Assembly (NCBI GenBank): GCA_963921195.1
Contig: OY992539.1
Location: 102,866,964 to 102,930,963, forward strand
Reading direction: 5' to 3'
Length of the DNA stretch: 64,000 nt
Origin: Pegoplata infirma
Lineage: Eukaryota; Arthropoda; Insecta; Diptera; Anthomyiidae
Shown here: positions 1-12,090 of the stretch, in pieces
Numbering within the stretch: position 1 is the first letter of the stretch
Layout of the letters: each line of letters opens with the position of its first letter
Made by a program: the position numbers and the translations under genes
The notes under the pieces: model-generated
What the model saw: the letters and a program-made list of their open reading frames with translations, nothing else
What the model was told of the DNA's origin: nothing
The model's database searches: none

Positions 1-840
1 CAATTTGTAACGTCGAAAACAAGTTGTCTCATTTATCTGGATGCAGTTTATTGCATCCATTTTGCACGTGAATTGAAAAATTGCAAAGCTATAAAGAATT
101 TTTAAATTATTGATATGTCCCGATATGTATTAACAAAAAAAACAAAGCTTTTTCAAAAAATCCTCCATAATCCCAGCCGAAATATAGAAATGTTAAGATT
201 ATTTTGGGACGGAGGTAGTATGTCTTAAAAATAAAGATAAGATTCTTAGATTTGTGGAAAATTTCTTTGGCAGTAAGAATTTTTTCCTAATATAAAAAAA
301 ATCCGTTTAAAGAAAATTATGAACTAATTATAAGTAAATGAACTAAAATTTTTTCCTCATAGTTAAGAAAATTTCTCATTTTTAAGTTAAATTTAACTAA
401 ATTTTAGGAAAATTCATGATAAATTTTCAAAGACATTTTTTTCCTTAATTTTAGTTATGTCTTTTTTTTCAGTGTACGTACGTGCATTCACTCAGAAATA
501 TTTTTACAGTAAAAAAAACATTACACTCGAAAAAAATGTATTTTTTTTTTTTTTTTTTAAATGACAAAAAAAGAGTTTTTTACTCAAAATAAAATATTTC
601 TAATCAAAATTGTTAATTTTTTTCACGTTAAAAATGTACTATCCTTTAAAAAAAAGTCATTGTTCTCGGCAAAGTCGAATTTAACTTTTCTACTTGTTTG
701 TTTTTAATAAGTATAAAAAACTTTTTTTATAAATTTCTTTCCGCAAAACCCACTGCCTACATTTTGCATAAAACCAGATATGTAGTTCCATTACAAATTT
801 TTATTAATTAAAAAATAATAAAATTAGAATTATTTTAAAA

Positions 841-905
841 GAGTGCGGTTAACCGCGGTTAATCGCATGAATTTTAGGCGTAACCGCGGTTAAGGAAAAC
901 TGCGG
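841..905. repeat. Short cluster of GCGGTTA palindromic words
   Basis: GTTAACCGCGGTTAA-type words occur in both orientations within about 65 bp (GCGGTTAACCGCGGTTA near 844, AACCGCGGTTAA near 882, GCGGTTA near 902). It is a local GC-richer palindromic cluster in AT-rich sequence. Function unknown. Confidence 0.5.
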
Positions 906-1289
906 TTATTTTCAAACCCTAGAATAAACGAATTTTCTTTTAAAATTAAATTTAATAACTGAAAAAAACAAACGTTTCTGAAAATTTTAGTTTTAGACAG
1001 GTACATATTTAAATAAATATTCCAAGAGTTGTTAAAAATATTTTTATGTGGATCAAACGAATTTCCTTTTAAAATTAACTAAAACGAAACTATTTGGTTT
1101 GACTGTGAAACAGTAACTGTAAAACTTTTATGAGTGTACTATAAACTAGGTAAATTTAAACAAATTTCAATTATAAATTACTTGAAATAAAGTATATTCC
1201 AATAAATTTTAAGTAAAATTATACATTTTGTTTAATTTTACTCTATTTATAGATTTGATCTGAAATCATTTTAATAAGAGTGTAACAAT

Positions 1290-1341
1290 GCGTATACTTA
1301 ATATACATAACATTGAAAATCATTTAATATTAGTCATACGC
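1290..1341. repeat. Short dispersed repeat, GCGTATAC...CATACGC copy 1
   Basis: A ~50-bp unit begins GCGTATACTTAATAT and ends TCATACGC, so its ends form a short imperfect inverted repeat. Two similar units lie at 37172-37216 and 62652-62702. It could be a very small MITE or a fragment of a larger dispersed repeat; no target-site duplication was resolved. Confidence 0.45.
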
Positions 1342-2233
1342 CTGGGTTTACCTCGAGAAATATTAAAGTCAATTTAGTTTGTAAATGGAATTATATGTAT
1401 GACTCAGCACATGCAAAAGGTAGCATTTCTTATTTCGACACCGAGAAAAAGTATTAATCCAAATTTGCTCATATATTTATCGGAATTTGCACAAATTTAA
1501 GGGAATTTATGCATAATTTTTTTAGTTTTTATATTTTCTAGTAAATAAAGAAAGTAAACTAGATCACAAAATTTGGTAACTTTTTTTAATTTAAACGAGC
1601 TTTATAAATTAAGAAAAACTTAAGGGAATCTCCGGAAAAAATTCCAAAATCTTCGAATTTTTTCTAAATTATTTGCCAAATCTATTAAATTTTGACCTTG
1701 CCGAAACTTGTTCCGTTTTGCTTTTTGAGATATTCCATTTATTAGTACGATGGAAAGCTGTCAAAGTTTTGATTCCAAAATTTTTTCATATTAAGAGGTG
1801 CTAATGTAAGCCAGTGTTGAGCGTATTTAACCATTTAGGTACCATAGAGACGAGGTCATTTATTTAAAAAAAAAAAAATAAGAAAAACTTAATGTTTCAA
1901 GGACCATCTATTTTGAACGCAGACGAAGGAGACCCTAAAACCGGATGCACATGAAAGCTTATACTATCTCTATTACGAATTCTTTGTGCCCGCCATGAAA
2001 AAAAAAAAATTTTGAATTTTAACTTTGCTCGAACATATTTTTTTTTAATTAGAATTTGAATAGACCTGTTTACAAAATAAGTTCCTGTGCCCTAAGTTTG
2101 TTATGCCTGTTATTTGCACATATTTTTTATTTGTTTGTTTAGTACTTTGTATGACAGGCCTAATGGTAACAACTGTAGAGAAAAAAAAAAAAATACCGGT
2201 GGCATACTATTGTCTATGAAAACATCAAATATA

Positions 2234-3775
2234 CAGTTGCGCCACGATTTACAAAAACGTCACTAAAAATGCAATTGTTCTGGTTATTCAACTCATCTGA
2301 TGACAACATCTTCAGATTTCGTAAGAAGATTAAATTGGTATAACAGCATGGACTAGGACGGCCAGGGAGTCCCCTAATAAAAAAGCTAAATTTTAATCGA
2401 AGGGAACCACGGGTTAAAATATTATGAATTGGCTTTCATAGAGCTTGATGTCTCAAGCTCTATGAAAGGGTAAAGGGAAATAAATTTTGAGATTTTTTTT
2501 TAAATGTTTCTTGAACACAGAAAATAATAAAAAAAATATTTAATTAAAAAATTCGTAGATTTAATTAAAAAATTAATTAAATCCGGACCAATCACTAAAA
2601 TGCGCAAATAAATTAAAAATATTTGTATGTCGTTAATTAAAAATAAATGGATATTTATTTAATTAAAAACTTAATACTATAAATTAAAAAATTTAATTAA
2701 AATTTTTAAAAAAAAATAATTAAAATTTTAATTGTATAAATTAAAAAAATTAATTAAAAATATTATATTAAAAAAAAAAAAATAATTTGCAAAAACATTC
2801 TTTTTGAATAAAATAGTTTAAAAAAAATATTTCTTCAAACTTTACCAAATTTATTTATGCCGTAAAGACATAGTCAGTGCGATGATTTTATAAAGTTGAT
2901 TATAAACCATTCATATACATACACATAAAACTATAAACAAAATGAGAATTCAAAAACCTATGTGAGAAATAAAAAAAACTTTCAACAAACTTTTTATACT
3001 TATGTATTTTTTTGTATGTAATACAACGCAAGAGAAAAACACACACTCGCACACACACGGAAAACAAAACAAAACAAAAAAAATAAGTAAAGCTAAAAAT
3101 TTAATTAAACATTTAATTATATTAATTAAATATTTAATTAATATTAAATTTGAAAACAATTAAAATTTTAATTAAAATAAAGTTAAAAATTTAATTAAAC
3201 AATTAATTATATTAATTAAAAATTTAATTAATATTAAATTAAAAAACAAATAAAATTTTAATTAAAATAAAATATACGATATTATTTTCTGTGAACATAG
3301 GAAAAAATCGCCATTATTTGCAAATTTCAAATAGCGATATTTCCACAACCGATCGACTTATTTGTGATATTCGTGTTCAGCGCTTCAAAACTAATAAGTA
3401 TGATGTGTCGAAAGACATTTTTTTTTAATTATTAAAAATTTTGCACTTTGATCGCTGGTCGCCACGGGTTAATTATATCCGATTGACTTCAAACTTTAAT
3501 TGACTTGTACCACATATTTTTTAGGTCCACTAGAATAAAAATTTGCCAAGACACTTGGGAAGATCAAAAGTTGAAGAAAAAAATTCCACTCTAATGCCCA
3601 ATACTAAAATATTTTCTTACCAAAGTAAATCTAAATTCGGGATCCCGGGACAGAAAATTTCGAGGTTCCTTTTCTAGTCACAATGGGCCATCAGTTCTAA
3701 GCCTTCTAAGCCAGAACCCTAGCAAGCACTTAAAACTAACAATAAGCCTTCACCTTGTAAATCGTGGGTTGACTG
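2234..3775. mobile_element. pogo/Tc1-like non-autonomous DNA element (TA TSD)
   Basis: The left end CAGTTGCGCCACGATTTAC and the reverse complement of the right end, CAGTCAACCCACGATTTAC, agree at 17 of 21 positions when two further bases are included. Both ends are flanked by TA (2232-2233 and 3776-3777). CAGT termini with a TA duplication suit the pogo/Tigger branch of Tc1/mariner; the assignment is inference. No transposase is present. The element is interrupted by another element at 2516-3293, leaving about 760 bp of its own sequence. Confidence 0.55.
2516..3293. mobile_element. CACAG-terminus MITE carrying TTAATTAA arrays
   Basis: The termini are CACAGAAAATAATA and its complement TATTATTTTCTGTG, flanked by AA on both sides (2514-2515, 3294-3295). 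The interior is almost entirely permutations of TTAATTAAA, including a direct duplication of a ~90-bp unit starting near 3091 and 3181. Similar CACAGAAAA termini, but with TA flanks, occur at 20418-20658 and 44342-44830. It lies inside the pogo-like element, so it inserted later. The short minus-strand open frame at 2950-3159 is low-complexity and not a gene. Confidence 0.6.
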
Positions 3776-4170
3776 TACTCCTACATAGTCGAAAGGACCA
3801 CCAGCATTTACAACAATGTTAATATTAAGCCGCAATAAATGTTTCTTCTTTTTTTTAACTACATACCAAGCTTCCAACCCTCCTTGTGTGCTTCTATTAA
3901 GCTATTTAAATATAAAACTTCCTTTTTTATTCGTTGTTCTAGAATATTTTCACTTAAATACACATGAAAAACACAATTCTATGTTCACCTTTAAGCAACC
4001 AAAAGGAAATAAGAGTTTTTTCATGTTTTTTTATGAAGCAACAAAATTCTTAAAAAATGCACTTTCTCTATGGAGTCATAAATTGTAGAAGAACAGCATG
4101 TGGGATTATTTTTTGTTTTGTTGTACAAATATTCCTGTTGTTATTACTCATAATTTCGTTATGATATTAA

Positions 4171-4430
4171 CAGACCTATTCACAGTTATAACTGGTTATG
4201 ACTAATTTTGTTATTTTCAAACTTCATATTCCATGTGTTTGTTGTAAACACAATCATAAAAAGTCTCAAAATTTAAAATTATTTGTCAATTTTGAGACGA
4301 TGTGGGTAGCAGGTCTTTATTTTTTTGAAATTTTCAAACAAAATTTGAATTTTTTTATGATTGTTTACAACAACCACATGGAAAAAATTGAGTTATGATT
4401 GAGTTATGACTTTTTTTGTGAATAGACCCC
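4171..4430. mobile_element. PIF/Harbinger-like MITE, copy 1 (TSD TAA)
   Basis: The left end CAGACCTATTCAC and the right end GTGAATAGACCCC form an imperfect terminal inverted repeat, and TAA flanks both ends (4168-4170, 4431-4433). A second copy at 28698-28938 has the same ends and a TTA duplication. A 3-bp TWA duplication is the known signature of PIF/Harbinger elements. At 260 bp it is non-autonomous. The 66-codon open frame inside it is incidental. Confidence 0.75.
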
Positions 4431-4663
4431 TAAATAAGAAAATAATAAGAATATTAACTGTATAATTTATAATTTGATCAAAAAAAAAAATAATATAAAC
4501 TTGGTAAAGTTGTTTAAGAACACGGATTCGTTTCAGTAAAAAGTTTTTTTGTTTTTTTTTTTTAATTCTTTAGTGAAATTTGTTTCAGGGAATTATAACT
4601 TGTAATTATGTTGGGCTCAAGTACCAATATATAAGTTGGCAACGATCAAATTTAATATACGTA

Positions 4664-7006
4664 CATTAGAGTGACTCAAAAAAAAAAGTTGGTGATGTTA
4701 CCCCCTCAAAATTAACTTTGACATGTTTTATGAAGATTCCCAAAATATTTGGGCTCTAGCGATGATATCCCGTGAGCTAAACCGCGTCAAAAAACGGTCC
4801 AAAAATTGTATTTTTCATGAATAAAAAATTCAGTAAATTTTTTTTTGTCCAATGAATGAGCAAATATAATAGATATTTAGGAATTCTTTGATTCTGCATT
4901 AAAAGATTTTAAAAAACACAGACTCGAGATAACAAGATGTTTATGTAAGTTTTTTGATGATTTTCAATTCGATTTTACTGAAAACTTAAATAACTTTGGT
5001 ATTTTTTGACCGATTTTCAATTCTAATACATCGTTAGAAAGGTGTTGACAACCGCTTGGGATTTTAGTTAAAAATTAACCCTTAACTGCACTGTCTTACT
5101 TTTTTATAACATTTACTTCGACGTCATTAAAAACCATTTTATAACCACAAAAAGCGTATATTTGTGCAGGAAACACGGTTATTTAATATATTTGGCCACA
5201 ATTATTTAACCCATGCATGATCAAAATATTTTGGCAACATTTTTAAAAAAGTGTTTGCGGAAATTATTGAAAGCTAGTTTAAACACTTTAAAAAAATAAA
5301 ATAAAAAAGGGTTTTTTTTATCTAGACGTGCTTATTAATACACTCAAAATAATCACTCTGTTAAATTACAGAGATACTCTGCTGAGCCAGCAGAAAATAC
5401 CATAGATTTCCAACCAGCAAGATTTTTTGTTATTTTACGAAGAAAACTCTGTAAAATGATTTCGATCAAAAAAAAAACTGTAAATTTACAGAATTATCTG
5501 TAAAATACTGATAAAGCCAAGAAGAATTTTACCAAAAAACTCTGTAAATTAACAAAGTTTTAGTTAAATGCATTTATGAGTTCAAAATTTTACAAAAAAA
5601 AACTGTAAATTTACAAAGTTTTAGTTAAATCCATTTTATGAGTAAAATTTCTCAGCTTCAAAAACATTAATTAAAATTAAATTAATTAAAATTAAAATTT
5701 TGTTAAATTTTCCCGCTTTAATGCTTCCAAATTGTAAATTTACTTTTTTATTTTTGTGAAAATTACAAGTTTTTAGCGAGTAACTCCAATTTTACAAAAT
5801 TTTGTTTTTCGGTCACAAGAAAATACGAAGTATTTTCTTAAAATCTGTATTTCGATAGATAACTTTGTCAAATATCTGTCGAATTGAGATTACAGTCATT
5901 TTACAGAGTATTTAACAGAGTAATTATTTTGAGTGTATCAAATAATTATTACCTGCAACACTTTCCCGGAGAATTTTTTTTTTTCGGAATTTGTATGGGC
6001 AAATAAATTTTAGAAATAAAATATAAACTAATTTTCTCTTAATCGCATATATTCGTGCAAAACCCTCATCTAATAAATAGATCTTAATAGATTTTATTTA
6101 ACCCATTCATAACCAATTTAAAAAAAATGTGGAAAAAATTTAAGTCCAGTTGTAATACTTAATAGATCTATTTATTAGATGCGTTTTTTGCACGAATATA
6201 TGCGATTAAGACAGAATTTGTTTATATTTTATTTTTAAAATTAATTTGCACATAAAAATTTCGAAAAAAAAAAATTATCGGGAAAGTGTTGCACGTAATA
6301 ATTATTTGATATTAATAAGCACGTCTAGATAAACAAAAACCTTATTTAATTTTATTTTTTAAAAGTATTACAACTAGATTTCAATAATTTCCAAAAAAAC
6401 TTTTTTAAAAATGTTTTACAAAATATTTTGATCATGCATGGGTTAAATTAATTGAGGCCAAATATATTAATTAAACGTGTTTCCTGCACTAAGATATGCT
6501 TTTTGTGGTTATAAAATGGGTTTTTAATGATGCCGAAGTAAATGGTATAAAAAAGTAAGACAGTGCAGTTAAGGGTTAATTTTTGACTAAAATCCCAAGC
6601 GGTGGTCAACACCTTTCTAACGATGTATTAGAAACGAAAATCGGTCAAAAAATACCAAAGTTATTTAAGTTTCCAGTAAAATCGAATTGAAAAGCATTAA
6701 AAAACTGACATAAAAATCTCTTTATCTCGAGTCTATGGTTAGATTTTTAAAATCTTTTAATGCAGAATCAAAGAATTCCTAAATATCTATTATATTTGCT
6801 CATTCATTGGACAAAAAAAAATTTACTGAATTTTTTATTCATGAAAAATACCATTTTGGACCCATTTTTGACGCGGTTTAGCTCATGGGAGATTATCGCT
6901 AGAGCCCAAATATTTTGGGAATCTTCATAAAACATGTCAAAGTTAATTTTGAGGGGGGTACAACTTCAACTTTTTTTTTGTCCATATAAGGTGAGTCGGT
7001 CTAACG
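4664..7006. mobile_element. Long foldback element with CATTAG termini (TA TSD)
   Basis: The outer ends CATTAGAGTGACTC and the complement of GAGTCGGTCTAACG are inverted copies flanked by TA (4662-4663, 7007-7008). The two arms match over roughly 850 bp once the insertion at 5341-5935 is removed. The spacer between arms is short (about 6085-6160). The terminal sequence is shared with the foldbacks at 21550-24197 and 24262-25984, so these form one superfamily. There is no transposase. If transcribed across the centre, the RNA would form a very long hairpin. Confidence 0.7.
5341..5935. mobile_element. CACTCAAAA MITE inserted in a foldback arm (TA TSD)
   Basis: The termini CACTCAAAATAATCACTCTG and CAGAGTAATTATTTTGAGTG are inverted copies, flanked by TA (5339-5340, 5936-5937). 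The opposite arm of the surrounding foldback, near 6290-6325, has the uninterrupted site, so insertion and TA duplication are shown directly. The interior is rich in words such as CTGTAAATTTACAG. CACTC termini recur at 19660-20415, 42326-42725 and 61802-62617. Confidence 0.85.
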
Positions 7007-7213
7007 TACATATGTATGTATATCAATAACAAGTATTGCATTATATCTGTTTGTTTTACCGTTTATTAAATTTCATTGTTTGCAATCTTTAAATTCAGTG
7101 CTCTGTTTTTATTTAACTTTATGTGTGTCAACATTTTTATTATCTCACCCCTTATTCTTGATTCATAATCAATTCATAGTTTTTGTATGAATGTCCGCCT
7201 GTCCGTCCATCAG

Positions 7214-7745
7214 TCCGTCTGTATAAAAAACACAAAAAAAACTTTGTCAAATTACTATGAAAAATCTCGTAATCCCATTTTACCTATATTTGACAGTTTT
7301 CCTTGTTTTTTAACAAATCGAAATTTAAATTTTTTTGTAATTTTACATTTTTTTTTTGTAATTTTACAAATTTTAAAGACAATTTTACAAAGAAAAATCT
7401 AGTAAATTAACGAGAATTCCTTGTAATTTTAATTGCGCCAAAAAACTGTAAATTTACAATTCTATTGGTAAAAAGCTTGTAAAATTACAAAATTTTTGGT
7501 AAAATGCTTGTAAAATTACTAGGAATCTTCGCAAAGTAGGAAGTAGCAAAAATTTATTAAAATTACGAAATCTCTTTGTAAATTTTATCGTGTCAAAAAA
7601 TTAGTAAATTTATAATTTTATTGGTAAAAACATTGTAAAATTACAAAATTATTGGCAAAAATTTTGTAAAAGTACTAGGAATTTTTGTCAAATAGGAGGT
7701 AGCAAAAAAGTCTCAAGTTTTTCTTGTAATTTTACAAGGTTTTCT
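7214..7745. repeat. TGTAAAATTACA-rich dispersed element, copy 1
   Basis: It begins with AAAACTTTGTCAAATTAC and ends near AATTTTACAAGGTTTTC, an imperfect inverted terminus. It shares a colinear 5' part, including CGTAATCCCATTTTACC, with copy 2 at 8381-8900. The interior is a chain of TTGTAAAATTACAAAA-type palindromes. Boundaries are approximate and no clear duplication was found. The composition resembles the CACTC element at 19660-20415. Confidence 0.5.
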
Positions 7746-8380
7746 TTTAAATGTACGATTTAGTCAAAAATAAAAAGCTAGACTCCTGAAAATTGGCACG
7801 AATATGTCTCATTGTCATAGGCCGGTTAAGTTCGGAAATGGGCAAAATCGGATCAGGGGCAAAAAAGTTCCCCCTAATAGAACTAAACCAACCTCTTAAA
7901 AAATCCCTATTTTTTACTACGTTTTTGTATTTTTGTTAAACAAATAAAACCTTTTTATGTTAGAAATAGTTAAAAGTCCTGCACTTAGACCCAGGGACTA
8001 GAAAATTTCGTTTTTTTCGGCACCCTCCCTTTGTGGACGCAGATTTAAAAAAATCATTAAAATAATGAGAAAATTGTATTACTAATCTTTAAAAATTATA
8101 TTAAATAAAGGAGTATTTAGCCCCCCCAATGAGCCCCTCCCAAAAAATTATGATGAAGTCCAAAATTAAAGATCTAGACTAGGATCTATATGTCTTATGG
8201 CAGGCAGGATGAGTTTGTAAATTAGCAAAATAAGAACTGTTAAAAAAATGTTTCCTCTTAAAGAACGAAAAAAAGAATTCTGAAAACCACATTTTTTATA
8301 AGAGTTTTTGTATTTTCGTAAAGCAAATGAAACATTTTTATATCATAAGGTGTTCAAAGTCCTATAATTGCACCCACACA
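7746..8380 (-). repeat. Minus-strand fragment of the GACGGACGG repeat family
   Basis: Read on the minus strand, this contains a segment like AGAGGTTGGTTTAGTTC, a GATCCGATTTTGCCCATTT-like stretch and a GCCAATTTTCAGGAGTCTAG-like stretch. The same order occurs in the copies at 36285-37155 and 61133-61800. It lies between two copies of a different repeat. No coding capacity. Confidence 0.5.
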
Positions 8381-8900
8381 CAAAAAACCTTGTCAATTTA
8401 CTAGAAAAAGTTTCGTAATCCCATTTTACCAATATTTGACCGTTTTCCTTGTTTTTTAACAAAAATTTTTTATCGATTACATTTTTTTTTGTAATTTTAC
8501 AAATATTTTTGTAATTTTACAAATTTTAATGTTTTTTTACAAAATAATTCTAGTTAATTTTTATTATTAATTTAATTTTATTGCGCCACAAAAGTTGTAA
8601 ATTTATAATTTTATTGGTAAAAAACTTGTAAAGTTACAAAAAAGTTCGTAATTTTTACTAGAAATTCTCGTAAAATAGGAGGTAGCAAAAAATCAAGTAA
8701 AGTTACAAAACCTCCTTGTAAGTTTTATAGCGTCAAAAATTGTAAATTAACAATTTTATTGGTAAAAATTTTGTAAAATAACAAAATTTTTGGTAAAAAG
8801 CTTGTAAAATTACAAGGAATTCTTGTCAAATAGGAGGTAGCAAAAATAAAAGTTACAAATTGTTCTTGTTATTTTACAAGGTTTTTTTTTTAAACCAGGT
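8381..8900 (+). repeat. TGTAAAATTACA-rich dispersed element, copy 2
   Basis: It starts ACACAAAAAACCTTGTCAA and ends ATTTTACAAGGTTTTTTTTT, an inverted terminus around AAAAAACCTTGT. The interior is palindromic GTAAATTTAC words and is colinear with 7214-7745. Same family as copy 1; the exact target-site duplication is not resolved. Confidence 0.5.
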
Positions 8901-9098
8901 AATTGGAAAAATCCATATTTTTCTCGGCCCGCCTCATTTTGTGGGCGTTGATATAAAAATTTTATTTAAATAATGATAAATTTCTATAACTAAAGTGGAA
9001 AAAAGCAAAATTAATGATTATTTAAGCATTTTTCACGATTCTGTGACTTTCAAACTCGCAGCTAAAAAATTTTTATATAATATTTTGTTAATGATAAA

Positions 9099-9555
9099 TA
9101 GGGATGAGATTTTCATTCACAAAAAATCGAAAATATGCACTTAAAAATTCAAAATATGCACTAAAAAACCTTAAAATATGCAATTACAAATAAAATGGCA
9201 AAAAAAAATCTTGTTTTCATAAGAAAAACTTCTTAAAAAGCAAAAAATAACGCCGGCTTTAAATAGTAACATTTAAAACCGCAAGAGTTTTTTAGAAACT
9301 AAAGAAAATCTATAAAAAAAATTTAATAAAATATAATATGCAAAAATATGCACTTAAAAGTTACAATTATGCACAAAATATGCATTCAAAATCAAAATAT
9401 GCAAAAATATGCATTTTTGACAAAATGTGCAGAAATATGCAAAAACAAATCGATGCCATTTTAACGGAAATTTCTTGATTCGGAAAGATAATTGGTCGAT
9501 ACCGTTTTTAGGCTATCTACAAAAAACATGCATTTGCATGGAAATCTCATCCCTA
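9099..9555. mobile_element. hAT-like MITE with ATATGCA repeats (8-bp TSD)
   Basis: The ends TAGGGATGAGATTTTC and GAAATCTCATCCCTA are inverted copies, and a perfect 8-bp duplication ATGATAAA flanks them (9091-9098, 9556-9563). An 8-bp duplication with a short inverted terminus is the hAT signature. The interior holds about a dozen AAATATGCA words, probably transposase-binding subterminal repeats by analogy with other hAT elements. There is no transposase. Confidence 0.85.
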
Positions 9556-11180
9556 ATGATAAATATATGCTCTGATGGGTCGATAAATTGCATATGAGGC
9601 ATTCCACACCAAATGTCCCACTACAGAAAAACATGTGTGTCATGAATATCTGAAAAGGTGGTATGGATAGCCCTATATGTAACTAAGAAAATTGTTTTTT
9701 GGTTTTTTAATTTTGAAAAAACTGGGCAAAGAAGGCGTGGTTAAATATTGGAAAAATTGTTAAATTTGTGTCGAGTTCCTTTGCTTTAATATTTATCAAA
9801 TTAAAACGGAATACACCATTCTTGTATATGTTTTAAGGGCACTTGTATATGTTTTAAGGGCAATTGATTAAAAAATTTTATTTTGAAAAGTTTTTAGAAC
9901 CTGTTCTAAAATTTGTCAATTTTTTTAAAAAAAAGTCAGTTTATCAAAAATCTGGCCACATTTTTTTTTTGTAGTTTGTCTTTCTACACAAAACAAATCA
10001 GGAGGGCATTTTTTCGTATTTTTCGATAAAATTACATTTGAATATAGGATTTCATTAAAATTCTGTAATTCTCTTGTATTTTATTGGGTCAACACCGCGT
10101 ATGAGTAACTAATATTTACAAAACCAACTGATAATTTATTATATTACTCATACGCTGTGTTGACACAGTGTTGCCATAAGAGAATTTTGAAAAAATGCTA
10201 AATGGCAAAAAAAAGTGCTAAAATGCTCTACAGACCAAAAAAAAGTTCTAGATTTTTTTTCTTTTATTAAATTAACAAATAATGATTTTTAACAATAACT
10301 CTAGTTTAACATGAAAATGAGCACTACCTTCGTCTACATATTTTTATTTGACCGCTTAACTTAAAAATTTTATTGAACAAAATTTTCATGGATACATATT
10401 TCTTATATTTTTTTAACGTTTTTTGGAGTTATTTTCACTGTTTTCCCTATATCTTGAGTAATGTACCTCCGATCTACTCGCGATAAAAACCAAATTAAAA
10501 TTAATCAAATTTGCAACAAAATTTACACACGTTACTTTCCCATCCTTCATAAGTTTCCGCGCGATAGACAAATATATTGTAAAAATTAATTTTTTGATCA
10601 AAAAACTCATTTTCAATTTTTTTTTTAAAGTAATCGTTGCAAATTTTTTATTTACCTTAAAAGCCTGAACCTATTCAAATATAACAAAATGGGTTTCATA
10701 AAAATCTATGGGCAATCACCAAAGTTATAATGAATTTTTTGAAACTACGCATACAAATTTCCTTATTTTTTGTATTTAAAATACAAGAATAAAAACTAGG
10801 TTAAGTACCATAGTGTTTTTTGTGTGTATTTTCATATAATAAGTCATAACTTCGGTGATAACCCATAGATAAGGATCAGGCTTAAAAAACCATAATATTT
10901 TTTTTTACGGTTTCAATCAAATTCATATTTTCTTACCCAAATTATGCATTTTTGTCATATAAATTCCAATTCCACGTTATCTAATGTGTTGATTGGAAAA
11001 ATTATGTTTATACGATTTGTTGCAAGTATGACTCTCTTTACAATCCCTGCAAAAAAAGTCATTACCACTTCTCAGTGGAGTGCTTTAAAACTATAACAAA
11101 TGTAATGAAATACAACAAAAATAACAAAAACACAAGACAAAAACACACAAACAGTTTTTTCTACTCCAGAATACATAGAT

Positions 11181-11367
11181 ATTCAGGACTTAACTCATTA
11201 CCTATCGCGACACCTCCATACAAATGTAAGTAGATATCCAGTAGATAAGAACTACTCCGTGGAAGTAGTTGGAAGTTTTTTGAAAGCTCGGAGTACTTCT
11301 TATCTACTGAATATCTACTTACTTTTGTATGGGAGTGTCGCGGAAGGTAATGAGTTAAGTGCTGAAT
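11181..11367. repeat. 187-bp hairpin inside the hAT-like element
   Basis: The left arm begins ATTCAGGACTTAACTCATTA and the right arm ends TAATGAGTTAAGTGCTGAAT. The arms pair over about 80 bp around a short loop at 11260-11270, with matching segments such as GTAGATATCCAGTAGATAAG. It may be a separate tiny MITE or a structural part of the host element. Confidence 0.7.
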
Positions 11368-11399
11368 AACAACTTTTTATGGAGTTGAATTTCAAAAAT

Positions 11400-11720
11400 G
11401 TTTTTTGTTTTTCAATTGGGTTTTCTAAATTTAAATTGGATTTTCTCAATTTCGTTTTTCTGAATTTCGACTAGGTTTTCTAAATTTTAATTGGGTTTTC
11501 TGAATTTCAATTGGTATATTTGGATTTAAATTAATGTTTTATTAATTTCTATTTGGATTTTTAAATTTCAATTAGGTTTTCTGAATTTTAACTGGGATTT
11601 CTAAATTTTAATTTATATTTTCTTTATTTTTGAATTTCAACTTAGATTTTCTAAATTTTTGAATTTCAATTTATACTTTCTTAATTTCTTGGATTCCTGA
11701 TTTTCAATTGGGCGCCATAA
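11400..11720 (+). repeat. Degenerate ~24-bp tandem repeat
   Basis: The phrase TTTCAATTGGGTTTTCTAAA and variants (TTTTAATTGGGTTTTCTGAA and others) repeat about a dozen times with a roughly 22-26 bp period. It is an imperfect minisatellite inside the hAT-like element. Confidence 0.6.
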
Positions 11721-12090
11721 AATAAGTCCCAAGAAAAAATTTAATAAATTATATACGATTTGGGAGTTATTTCATTATACAGGTGCAAAGAAAGCGCCGC
11801 AGGCTAAAATTTTTTACAAGAGATTTAAAAAAAAAATTAAAATGTAAAAAATGCTAAAAATGCTAAAATATTATAAAAAAAGTCCTAACTTAGCACTTGG
11901 CACTTTTTTCCAAAACTTTAGTGCTAAGTCCAAAAAAAAAGTGCTAGATCTAGCACTAAAAGTGCTTAAACGGCATCACTGTGTTGACACAACAAAATAC
12001 AAGAGATATACAACTTTTTTATGAAATCAAATATTAAAATGCGACTTTTTCGAAAAATACGAAAAATGCCCTCCTGATATCTGCATAATG

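Larger units (their letters stand above)
1..2231. other. AT-rich intergenic sequence, no gene seen
   Basis: No open frame of convincing length or composition, and no RNA gene recognised. The stretch is dominated by A and T runs (for example a T run near 540-557). Two small repeats inside it are listed separately. It looks like old, decayed repeat sequence. Confidence 0.6.
10166..11981. mobile_element. hAT-like non-autonomous element (8-bp TSD)
   Basis: The left end CAGTGTTGCCATAAG and the complement of the right end, CAGTGATGCCG, match at the terminus. A perfect 8-bp duplication TGTTGACA flanks them (10158-10165, 11982-11989). The duplicated word is part of the foldback arm, so the insertion target is known. 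The 1.8 kb interior has no transposase; it contains a hairpin element, degenerate tandem repeats and clustered GTGCTA words near both ends. Confidence 0.85.
9590..12090. mobile_element. CATATGAGGCATTCC foldback, truncated on the right
   Basis: It starts CATATGAGGCATTCCACACC, the same start as the foldback at 42212-43687. The left arm runs to about 10110. The hairpin centre at 10095-10157 has GCGTATGAGTAA and TTACTCATACGC facing each other. The right arm is split by the hAT-like element at 10166-11981, resumes at 11990, and is lost after about 12090. Coordinates are approximate. No coding sequence. Confidence 0.6.
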
